A stretch of DNA of 64,000 nt from Gibbula magus (lineage: Eukaryota > Mollusca > Gastropoda > Trochida > Trochidae). Location: positions 40,762,023 through 40,826,022 of the forward strand of contig OW388296.1 of the NCBI GenBank assembly GCA_936450465.1, in the 5' to 3' direction. Shown piece by piece: positions 10,801-19,791 of this stretch. Position 1 is the first letter of the stretch, and the number at the start of each line of letters is the position of its first letter. The notes below the pieces were generated by a model. The model ran no database searches. It was not told the DNA's origin and saw only the letters and a program-made list of their open reading frames with translations. The position numbers were made by a program, and so were the translations under genes.

Positions 10801-13800
10801 TGTAGAGTATTATTCAATCATATTATTCATGGAAAGTTGTTTGTGAATCGAATCGAAAATAATCGAATCGAATGGGTGGAATCGATAATCGAACCGAATC
10901 GAGGCATAAGTGAATCGTTGCAGCCCTATGGAATCATTTCACCCATTAATAAACTTTTAAAATGATTGTTTTGGGGGTAGGATAGTGGAGTGGTATATGT
11001 GTTCGACTTAAGATCAAGATGTCTGGAGGTCAAATCCCGATGTGCTGTGGGGAACTGTTCTACATGCAGTAGATTTAGATGCAATGCTAGAAATTCAGTA
11101 CCAGTGACCACCCATTCGATAGTTTCAGTCGATGCTCTCAGGTTTCGCTACAGTGTATAGCCACAATGGTATTGCAGGCTTTCTCCCTGCAGTATTTCTA
11201 GCAGCCATGATATAAGCGAAAGAGTCTTTGAACCCAACATCACCTCACCTCACATCATTTTGACTTCATACTCTCCAGTTACACTGTGCAGCAAACATGA
11301 TTCACATGCCAACACTGCAGATGTCGGAGGACTCCAGTTAGCGTATGTTACACAGCTAATTAATTGTGAGGATTTCAGAATGTGGCACTGGAGGCTTGTA
11401 TGTAATGTTGGACCAGTAACAATATATCAGCATAATTAGATAGCACTTTCTAGCCAGGTTAGTGCTTATGGACACTTGTTGAGAGAAAAAAATTATATAT
11501 ACATGGTTCTGAACTATTTTCACTGCGTGTATTCACAAAGTCATTCATGTTATTGCAGGCTGAAGGTTAATACTTCTGACCTGTGGTTAACTATTTCAAT
11601 ATTTATACAGGACAAAACATTTCTCTCTTGACATTTTATCTATGCACTCTTGAGCATGGATATTTGGAAACATGTTTATATGTGACATATTTCTACTAAT
11701 AAGCATCCTTGGTTACCCATGGTTTTATATATGCTCCGTTACTCTCCACTATATCACCCATGGGAAACCTTATCAGGAGAATCTGTACTCAAATTACTCA
11801 CTCACTCAGTGTGACGAAGTCAGTAACCAAAGAAAATGCTCAATAGGATAAGACGGAAATGGTCAAGGGAGATAACCAGTGACGGATGGCTAACAAAATG
11901 ATCTCGCATGCTTTGCAACAAAGTGATATGAATTGTCATTGGTTTGCAGGTCCAAGCTGCGTAGCAGTTTGATTGGCTCACGCCGGCCAAGGGCAGGTAA
12001 TTTGAGTACAGATTTTACTGATAAGGTTTCCCATGGGTGACATAGTGGAGAGTAACAGAGCATATATAAAACCATGGGTAACCGAGGATGACTCATAAGC
12101 AGACAGTAGTTTCACAATTTAACAAATCATGGTCCACTTTTGGAGGCCGGACATTCATAAGATATCCAGGGCTTGGAGCCTCAACTAATATACGTAAATA
12201 GCAATAATATTATAATGATAAGTTTAATGCCTAACATCCAACGCAAACACAGGTACATTATGTACATATTAGCCTGAAGGAATTGCCACTACCAAGCGCT
12301 CCATGCTCCGTTTAGGTCCGTACTTTCTTTGTCCAGGTGCCCATTAACAACTGGATGGACTAAGTGCAATATGCATGAAGTGTGTTGCCTATGGACACAT
12401 AACACTATGAGTAAGCATATTTGGTGTCGCCACCGGGATTCGAACCCAGACCTTTTGTGTGAGAGGCCATCATGCTAATCACTACACCACTGTGCTTCAT
12501 TTTATTGATAGTTTGATTGAAAATCCATTCAAACATTGGATATACCAGGCAAAGAGGATACTAAACGACCTTTTATTTAATACCATATCTATTAAAGGAG
12601 TTAATGATTTTGTATAAATTGGGCGAAAACGAGTTTCATACCAAATCATTCACAAGTTTAATAAAAATGTTATTAAATATTTATTACTCGACCACCTTTA
12701 ATCCAGCGAAATAGCTGACATGGCTCTGAAACAATGATTTCTGCAAGTCCAGTACCATTGTGACTACGTTACTCCCATTGTGACATCATAGCCGCAAACT
12801 ATTACACTAGGTATACACTAGGTATTACACACAAGTTTAAAATTGCTGTATAAATGTTACACTGCAGTATCTTAGATGGGCGAGTAATAATCTCTGTTAT
12901 TTCTGAAGCCATAGTTAACTTAGCAGTTATTTCAGGCCAGCGCTCATAACAGATTTGGCACTTATTAGAGAAGTGGCACTGTAGAGAGAATACAGTAAAT
13001 CTATAAAGGAGAAAGAAGATGACATAATTTAGGTTTTGTCCAAGTTGTGGTTAAATATTGGTGTTTTCTAGTGAAGTTGTATTGAGTTGGTACAGTACAA
13101 CTTACTGAAAGTATCACTAGTCAATTACGAGGCCCTCGAGGATACATCTGGTGTTTCTACCCTGCCAGTGCCATGATCATTACTTCACATTAACTTGGCA
13201 GCCATTTTAATCAAATTGAAATGCTGTAACGCCGCTAGTTCAGATCTGATGGCAGTGTTTACAATCCCCTTAGCTTTCTCTCTGGTAGATATATTGCGAT
13301 AGAAAGAGGTCCTTTGAAGCTTTAACATTGATAACACAAGGAATCCGGCTATCTGCTGCACTGAAGAGGCTTTTCCCCCAAAAATAGTGTTCAGAGTTAA
13401 AAATTGTATATTAAAAGTTCAGAAGTCTGAAATAAATACAAACTGAAAAATACATTTTCTGCCTTACCACTTCCCCCTTCAAAAATAAATCCCCAAATGA
13501 TTAAAATTTCTGCCTAAGACTAATTCTCACTTGTGAGAGTCTTACATAAAATTATTGAATTAAGCATTCTGAGGCCATTTATCATATATCACCTTTCTGA
13601 GTTCTTTGATGGTCACTATTTACTATTATACTTACATGAATACTTACTATATAATAGTTCACATTTTATTTGTCTGATTGCAGATTTCAGATGATCACGA
13701 CAAAGATTTCGAGGACCATCATGGCGTAGGAATACTGTCTGTGCCAGCAAAATGTGCGGAACAGGCGGAGGAGTTTGTGCGTAAAGTGTGGGAGGCTGGA

Positions 13801-16800
13801 TGGAGGGTAGTGCATCACCACTCCCTGCCAGATTGGCTCAAAGACAATGATTTCCTGCTCAAGGGACACCGGCCACCCACCGGCTCCTTCCTCGCTTGTT
13901 TCAAATCTATATTTCAGATCCACACAGAGACTGGAAATATATGGACGCATCTACTAGGTCAGTGTGGGATGATGTTAAAATAAAATCTATAATGTCCTAC
14001 TCTCAAATTAGTGTGAAAGGAAACTGGAGCTCTGTTCTGTGGACACCGAACAATCTGAAATTCTTCTTTTATGATAAATTTGCTTAAACTTCAATTTTAT
14101 CTTATTGCAAAAGAAGTTTGAAAGGAACCAATGAAGTCAAGTGAATTTAATCTCTTTCCAGAATTTTTTTATTCATGTTCAATCACAATATATCAATTAT
14201 TCATCTGTAATAATAAGATGTTTTCCTGCAACCTAATTCAGCAGTTTTTTCAATACAGACACTTAAACACTGAAAGTTCAAGAATTCCTAGATTTCCTAG
14301 ATTATTTTTTCAAGTTTTCGTTACGTAGTGGAGTAATGTACAGCGTGATGTCCGATGTGCATGAAACCTATAAGGAGATAAGCTTGAGGTCGTGTTTTAT
14401 TGATAAGTTCAGCTCCGTTTCAAAGCTGGAGGGATAGGCCTTTAATTAATTGATATGCGCATTCATTAACCTGATTGTGTCCATTTGAACGGCATAAAAC
14501 TTCAAAGGAGATGTAGGTTGATTGGGAATCTATTGTCAGTGGTGTAAGAGTGAGAAGGAAAGCTTGTCAATTCAGTATATTTGAAAAATTTCCCATGCAA
14601 TATGCCAAGAATTAAAGTGATGGTTTCTGGTAATGCAGTCTTTCAAAACATCCTTTAGTACCGACATAAGTTTGTTAATACTAGCCAATGTTTGCAATGT
14701 TTTTCACTGCAATCCATAACTACAATCGTCTTGTAAGCTTATTTTCAATGCAATATCCACTAGAGCTGCAACGAATACACTACCAGGCGAATACGATACG
14801 TATCACGAATATGGGGTAGCGAATACGAATAATTATTCACGAATATGATAACAGATAAAAACAGCAACAAATTAAGTTCAGCTTGTGAATTGTGTCAACT
14901 ATCAATGTTAAAAACGATGTTATTTTCGTGTCTTGATATCTTTCCAAGCCAAAATAGTTCATTTCCTGTAACAACTACATTAAACTGACGTAAAATGTTA
15001 CAATAGATGTCATCAATTGCTTACGAATTCTCGTTGAATAGCTTCGATAAGGGCTGGATGAAAAATCCCAAAGAAACCTTTCTGGCCTTTTCATTGGTCG
15101 AGCCAGTCTTTACCACGCTGGCGATTAGCTAAGCCGTAATGGGGTCATCCAAATATGGAGTTTACATTTATTTATGCTCGTTCCGGGAGCGAAGATTTTT
15201 AATTTGACTCGTTGACGTTAAGAGACAAATTACAACAGTTAATCAACAAATAAAATAATCATGTCATTTGTGTGTTGCCGTATTGAATTATGTTTTCATT
15301 AATTCTGACTCTCGTGATGTTTACTTTGACCAGCAATATCGATTTTTATAACAACGAGATGGAACATAGATCTCGCATTACTTCCTGTTGACAGGTTGAG
15401 ACGATGTGAAATATAATTCGCGCATAAAACACTTTGTGAACTTAAATAAAAACGTATTTTTATTCAGATTAAATACAAAATTCGTGCACAATAATTATGT
15501 TATTGTGAATAGTAAAAAAAAATAAAAAAATTGAAAATATTCGGTTTTCATTGTAACGAATACGATTCACGATTCACACACTGCCACGGTTCAATTCACC
15601 GAATATACGAATGTATCGTTGCAGCTCTAATATCCACCATGATTTTAGTGAAATATCTGTACTATTAACATGGCTTTTATGCACCAACCTGAAGTAATTA
15701 CAAATCATGTTAGATTTTGTGAGCATGCAAATTTAGAACTTAAATAAAGAATTTCATTTAATAAATATTACCTGTATTTCTAGATAATTGGTTTGTTAGA
15801 TTTCTTAATTTTTTTGCGATGGACTTATGTATAAATATTTCAGTCTTAATTCAGTATGTTTAAAAAATAAAATGATTATTGTGAATACACAGTTGAGCAG
15901 TATGAGAAAGTAAGAAAAAGTATTCCTTTAAATATACTGACAATACTTCTTTACCTCGTTTTACCTGATGAAGACACGAATAAGATCTAGAAAGGTGTTT
16001 GATTAAATTTGAAAATCTTCATCCAGAGAATACTTTCGTCAGATAATTTGATTGCATTTCATTGAAAAATTGTTCTTTTGACCAAATTGAATTTCAATTT
16101 CATTTTCAATTTCAAATCCATAGCAAAAGAGCCAATGAATAGGAAAATATAACTTTAAATTACAACTTTTAAACTCATTTAGTGAAAAAAGAACAAATCT
16201 TTATGGATTTTCAACTTCTTTTATATGTGTGAAAAGCAACTTTTCAGTAAGTTTCTAATGCCGTTAACAAGAAAATCCACAAAAGCTTGTCTTTACTTTC
16301 ATGCCTTTTTGAAAATTCATTAAATGAAGATTACATGTTTTCTCTTGTTGACAGGTATGATAGCATTTATGGGAATTGCGATCTACTTCTTGTCGCGGCC
16401 GTCGGTAGAGATCCAATGGCAGGAGAAGGCGGTGTTCTCGGCTTTCTTTGCTGGGGCCATCTTGTGTATGGGCTTCTCCTGGGTCTTCCACACCGTCTAC
16501 TGTCACTCGGAGCGCGTCGGCAAGTTCTTCAACAAGTGAGTGTTGTATATGGAAGATTTATACCATACCTCATATCAGACTGGAAATAATTCACTTTCTA
16601 GAGTTTTTGATCAGATTTATTTTTGGTTAAATATTAAGCAATCCCAGAAAGCCCTGAAGCTTAATTTAAAAGCGCTAAGAAATTTCTTGCATTTATTCAT
16701 ATTCACCTATATATTCAGCAGCAAGGCAAACCCATGTTGTTTTATCAAATGAAATAGATGGTGTATTTCCAGGGCAGGGTTTATAGTGTTGCAGGGATGG

Positions 16801-19791
16801 TTTCCATAGACTTCAAATATAAGTGAATAAATTTATAAAATTGGTAAAAGATTATGAATGCCTGTGAACGCAATATGTTCATATGGGTTTGCTTCCTTGC
16901 AGGTGACCAAATGTGTGTCAAAATTTTATTTGAATGAAAATTGCTTTGTTGTAGTAAATAAGGTGTCATTCTACACCATTCCAAGGCTATTTCGAACAGC
17001 TGTTACACTTTTGTATAAGAAATGTAATAATATCAATATTAATGTTCAACGTTATATTCATATTATTGATTCTGAAACCTATTCAACATACTGTCGACCT
17101 TCTTATCATTCTCAACCCCAGTTTATATTGACAAAGTTTCACCTTGAAATAACTATCTATTTAAGTACTCATTGTGTATCCATCAAACCTTATAAAATTG
17201 TGAAAACTATTTGCTTCAAATTGTTAAAAATTTTCTGAATGAAATTGTATGTACATCTCAAAATTCTGCGTATTTTTAAGACAATCAGAGTTTTTCAAAA
17301 TGTATCAAATGGATTCAGATCCTAAGATCCATGATGTTTCCTATTTTCCAGATTATGATACTGAATATATGCGTAAACCCCTGTCCTTAATATGAAGGTC
17401 ATGAACTTATAGAAGTTTTTTCCACAAAGTCATATAGTTTGGTCTGGAAGTGCTACCACTACCACTTTAGTTAATTGTTTTGAAAAAAAGGAATGTCAAT
17501 GACTTTTGGATGATTTTTGGGAAATTTGATAAGTAAGATTTTTTAACCCCTGATGAATTACTTCAGTGGCGTTCGAACAACTTTCAAATTTGAAAAAATT
17601 TCAAGTGAATTTGATAACCCCCAGGGTAAACCCTGACACCAACAAAATGTAAACCAGTCCTTTGAAAATTTCTGAATCCACCTCATCCTCAGTTACCCAT
17701 TGTTTTATATATGCTCCGTTACTCTCCACTATATCACCCATTGGAAACCTTATCAGGGGTATCTGTTCTCAAATTACCCGCCCTTGGTCGGCCTGACGAA
17801 GTCAGTAACTAAAGAAAATACTAAATGGGATAAGACAGAAATGGCCAAGGGAGATAACCGGTGACGGAGGGCTAACACAATGACCTGCTTGCTTTGAAAC
17901 GAAGTGATATGAATTGTCATTGGCTCGCAGGTCCAAGCTGCGTAGAGTTTGATTGGCTTACGCCGGCCAAGGGCGGGTTTTGAGTACAGATTTCTCTGAT
18001 ATGGTTTCCCATGGGTGATAAAGTGGAGAGTAACGGAGCTTATATAAAACCATGGGTAACCGAGGATGAATCCACCTGTGAATTGAGTGAAATTTCATAT
18101 GGAATTCTGATCTGTACCTCTTGTTTCAGACTTGACTATTGCGGGATAGCATTGCTGACGATGGGATCTTTCGTGCCATGGCTGTACTATAGCTTCTACT
18201 GCCGTACAGAGCCGAAGGTGGCGTACCTCTGTCTCATCTTCGTCCTCGGTATCATGTGCATCGTCGTCGCCATGTGGGACAAGTTTAGTCAGCCCGGCTA
18301 CAGACCTGTCAGAGCTGGTGAGTATTCTGTTACCTCTAGCTAGAGTCTCCTTACTCTTTGAGTTTGTTGGTTCGAATCGTGCAAGGGGCTCGTCCCGAAT
18401 TTTTTTTTTACAAGAATTTGTGCTGATCCCAGATATACAATGTTACATTTGTTTGCTATCTAAATGACATGAATTTCTAGCTTGATTAGCTTCCCAGATA
18501 AGATTCTCTGAACTCTCAGCTCTAAGACAATTGTTAATTTAATGCGTTTACAATCTAAGCACTAAGAGAATATCTTCGGCAAAGGTCATTGCGACCAAAT
18601 GACCAATTTCTAAGTTCATTCCTACATAAGCAATTTGTCTTGATCTCGCATTTCAACACGGAGACATAAGAAAATTAAATTAATTTAAATAATCATGTTT
18701 CTGTTGAAATCTAAATCCTATCAAATTACAACTGGTACTTTTTTTTGGTAATTTTGACTTTGCGGTAGGGATTATGTCGCCTACAATTGCTTGTTTTCTG
18801 GCCATATCAGAGATGGATTTATTCATTATCAGATTTCATTCAATTTTGTTTTCTTTTATTAATCTAATAAAATTATTATTATGTCAAGTTATTTACCTAA
18901 TTGCTGTCTGCAGGTGTGTTTGTGGGGTTGGGACTCAGCGGAGTGATACCTGCGCTTCACTATGTGATCACCGATGGATTCTACCACGCCATCAACTTTG
19001 CGGCCCTCGGGTGGCTCTGTCTGATGGCACTTCTCTATATAACAGGGGCTTTCATATACGCTCTCAGAATACCAGAGAGGATTTTTCCAGGAAAATTTGA
19101 TATTTGGGTACGTTAAATTTAGCCTGTGTTAATTTAGGTGTTTATATGTAAATTTTCTCTTTATTTTCTAAAATGACCCCTAGATTTGATTTCCCATCTG
19201 CCCTATTGAATTCTTGTATTTTCATGGTGTTTAATTCTCTGCTGGGCAAATTTTGTCTCCAGGTCGAACATTTAGAATAAGAAGTGTTAATAATAAGGTC
19301 ATTTTTAAACCGAGGGACAAAAGACTGCTAAAAAAAATGTATAAAAAATGCCCAGTGGAAATGTGTAACATGGATTTAGGCTATATTGTTTCACTTTTCA
19401 CTTACTTAATAAATCAGGTTAGATAATGAATTGTTCTCCAATTGTTAGAAAATTAGTTGTGAAAGGTAATTCGAATGAATATTATGACATTGATTTGTTC
19501 TTTATTCAATCACTTCAATCAGAGGGTTATTTTGTTGGTAAGTTGATAAGTACTCAAACTTTCACAGATAGCCTTCTGCTCTGTTTTTAACCCCCATACT
19601 CTTTCATACCATTATTCAATAGTATTCTGCATTACCCACAAGTATATTCGTTTTTCTGTTTTCAGTTTCAGAGCCATCAGATCTTTCATATATTTGTCGT
19701 TGCCGCGGCATTTGTGCATTACCATGGCATCTCCGAGATTGCCAACTACCGACTGACACGAGGGGACTGCTTTGAAGCAGAGATTGAATGA
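7650..19791 (+). CDS. AdipoR: Adiponectin receptor protein (PAQR family), six coding exons
   Basis: The coding sequence joins 7650-7856, 13684-13957, 16355-16535, 18130-18317, 18914-19107 and 19666-19791. All introns are GT-AG, phases match across every junction, and the total is 389 codons plus TGA. The protein aligns throughout with animal AdipoR1/2 as I know them: an acidic N-terminus, then the LPDWLKDND, HTETGNIWTHLLG, FHTVYCHSE, LDYCGIALL, GSFVPWLYYSFYC, PERIFPGKFDIW and QSHQIFH blocks, with seven hydrophobic segments. The zinc ligands known from human AdipoR1 (His191, Asp208, His337, His341) correspond to His206, Asp223, His352 and His356, a constant offset of 15. The family are seven-helix receptors with a cytosolic N-terminus and ceramidase-like activity that regulate lipid and energy metabolism. 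The ATG at 7650 follows an in-frame stop in the same exon and has G at +4. Extra noncoding 5' exons are likely but not resolved. Confidence 0.95.
7923..8033. mobile_element. Small fold-back element (TIR ~39 bp)
   Basis: Arms 7923-7961 and 7995-8033 are near-perfect inverted repeats, beginning AGGACCCATAATTTTGAAGC and containing CTCTCTTAGCGCTAAGATAG. The loop is about 33 bases. It begins 66 bases after the AdipoR exon-1 donor. MITE-like, non-coding. Confidence 0.65.
8859..9077. mobile_element. hAT-like MITE with 8-bp target duplication
   Basis: The ends are CAGGGGTTGAAATTAACC and GCTAATTTCGAACCCTG, imperfect inverted repeats. Flanking 8-mers CTCCATGA (8851-8858) and CTCCATGC (9078-9085) match at seven of eight bases. 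The 219-bp interior is rich in ACTAGCC/GGACTAG motifs. Confidence 0.6.
9205..9521 (+). mobile_element. Full-length tRNA-derived SINE
   Basis: The head carries a pol III A box (TAGCGCAGTGG) and B box (GGTTCGAATTCC), followed by a body ending GGCGTTAAACACCAACTCAC and a (CACT)n tail. A perfect 13-bp duplication CTAAACATGTTGT flanks it (9192-9204 and 9522-9534), which shows LINE-mediated insertion. It is the best copy of the family in the window and lies in AdipoR intron 1. Confidence 0.9.
9607..9753 (+). repeat. Three-copy 49-bp tandem repeat
   Basis: Units begin CTGCTCATTTATAAG at 9607, 9656 and (as CTGCTAATTTATAAG) 9705, a period of 49 bases twice. Units two and three share TGTTATACATTGCATA. 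Confidence 0.7.
10191..10928. mobile_element. hAT-like non-autonomous element with GAATCG-motif ends
   Basis: The ends are TAGGGCTGCAACGATTCG at 10191 and CGTTGCAGCCCTA ending at 10928. Both subterminal regions consist largely of degenerate CGATTCG/GAATCGA motifs. The interior has no transposase. An exact 8-bp duplication abutting the ends was not found; a near match lies four bases beyond the right end. Confidence 0.6.
10968..11254 (+). mobile_element. SINE, diverged full-length copy
   Basis: Same family as 9205-9521. A degraded tRNA-like head (GGGGGTAGGATAGTGGAGTGG, B-box remnant near 11030) is followed by the ACTGTTCTACATGCAGT body and a CTCACCTCACCTCAC tail. Many substitutions and a shortened 3' part show it is old. 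Confidence 0.75.
11704..12090. mobile_element. Mutator-like MITE, long TIRs, 9-bp duplication
   Basis: Terminal inverted repeats of about 100 bp start CATCCTTGGTTACCCATGG on the left and end CCATGGGTAACCGAGGATG on the right. Flanking 9-mers ACTAATAAG and ACTCATAAG differ at one base. The same family recurs at 17684-18068. Long TIRs and a 9-bp duplication fit TIR-type Mutator-like elements; no transposase is present. Confidence 0.75.
12228..12500 (-). mobile_element. tRNA-derived SINE, second family, reverse orientation
   Basis: Read on the - strand, 12498 down to about 12430 gives a tRNA-like head with GTGTAGTGATTAGC and a B box GGTTCGAATCCC, then a body with CATCCAGTTGTTAATGGGCA. An extra base in the anticodon arm and the attached body argue against a functional tRNA gene. 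Confidence 0.6.
12677..12893. mobile_element. Possible short MITE with TTATTACTCG ends
   Basis: TTTATTACTCG at about 12679 and CGAGTAATAAT at about 12883 are inverted. The ends resemble those of the element at 4619-4985 (TTATTACCCG), so both may belong to one family. Confidence 0.35.
13684..13957 (+). CDS. AdipoR: AdipoR coding exon 2
   Basis: This exon follows a TTGCAG acceptor in phase 0. It encodes the amphipathic pre-membrane region with VRKVWEAGWRVVHHHSLPDWLKDND and the HTETGNIWTHLLG signature, and ends after the first base of the Gly codon at a GTCAGT donor. A second AG seven bases downstream would put the exon out of frame, so the upstream AG is preferred. Confidence 0.93.
13958..16354 (+). 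other. AdipoR intron 2
   Basis: The intron carries one hAT-like element (14761-15629). The flanks 13958-14760 and 15630-16354 are AT-rich and show nothing else I can name. Confidence 0.6.
14761..15629. mobile_element. hAT-like non-autonomous element, exact 8-bp duplication
   Basis: The ends are TAGAGCTGCAACGAATAC and GTATCGTTGCAGCTCTA. Perfect 8-bp duplications ATATCCAC flank it (14753-14760 and 15630-15637). Subterminal sequence repeats CGAATACGA-like motifs. The 869-bp interior has no transposase. It shares the TAGRGCTGCAACGA terminus with the element at 10191. Confidence 0.8.
16355..16535 (+). CDS. AdipoR: AdipoR coding exon 3
   Basis: The acceptor TTGTTGACAG precedes 16355. The exon encodes helix 1, helix 2 and the FHTVYCHSE motif, whose first His (residue 206) is a predicted zinc ligand. 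It ends two bases into a Lys codon at a consensus GTGAGT donor. Confidence 0.94.
16536..18129 (+). other. AdipoR intron 3
   Basis: The stretch 16536-17683 is AT-rich with no recognisable feature. The 3' part is a Mutator-like element at 17684-18068, leaving 61 bases to the exon, which must contain the branch point unless the element supplies it. Confidence 0.6.
17684..18068. mobile_element. Mutator-like MITE in AdipoR intron 3, exact 9-bp duplication
   Basis: Same family as 11704-12090, with about 100-bp TIRs from CATCCTCAGTTACCC to GGGTAACCGAGGATG. Perfect 9-bp target duplications AATCCACCT flank it (17675-17683 and 18069-18077). It sits 61 bases upstream of AdipoR exon 4. Confidence 0.85.
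18130..18317 (+). CDS. AdipoR: AdipoR coding exon 4
   Basis: The acceptor CTTGTTTCAG precedes 18130 and the first base completes the split Lys codon. The exon encodes LDYCGIALLTMGSFVPWLYY, including the zinc-ligand Asp223, plus the following membrane helices, and ends at a GTGAGT donor in phase 1. An inserted Mutator-like element ends only 61 bases upstream of this exon. Confidence 0.94.
18318..19665 (+). other. AdipoR introns 4 and 5 (around exon 5)
   Basis: Introns 18318-18913 and 19108-19665 are AT-rich, with T-runs near 18400 and 18739 and no repeats or exons that I can identify. Confidence 0.5.
18914..19107 (+). CDS. AdipoR: AdipoR coding exon 5
   Basis: The acceptor GTCTGCAG precedes 18914. 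The exon encodes GVFVGLGLSGVIPALHY, another membrane helix and the PERIFPGKFDIW loop, and ends in phase 0 at a GTACGT donor. Confidence 0.94.
19666..19791 (+). CDS. AdipoR: AdipoR coding exon 6 with stop
   Basis: The acceptor CTGTTTTCAG precedes 19666. Forty-one codons encode FQSHQIFHIFVVAAAFVHYHG, containing zinc ligands His352 and His356 and the last helix, then a short extracellular tail ending FEAEIE. The TGA stop is at 19789-19791. Confidence 0.95.
   Translation, partial: FQSHQIFHIFVVAAAFVHYHGISEIANYRLTRGDCFEAEIE

Larger units (their letters stand above)
7857..13683 (+). other. AdipoR intron 1, heavily invaded by repeats
   Basis: This 5.8-kb intron holds no exon I can recognise. It contains a fold-back element, two hAT-like elements, three SINEs, a 49-bp tandem repeat and a Mutator-like element (all listed separately). 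Between them the DNA is AT-rich. The stretch at 8586-8750 carries GAGTCC-rich sequence resembling, in inverted form, part of 1360-1560, so it may be a remnant of the same transposon family. Confidence 0.6.

Noticed and set aside
12430..12498. tRNA-Val-like sequence on the - strand
   Set aside because: Anticodon arm has an extra base and the sequence continues into a SINE body.
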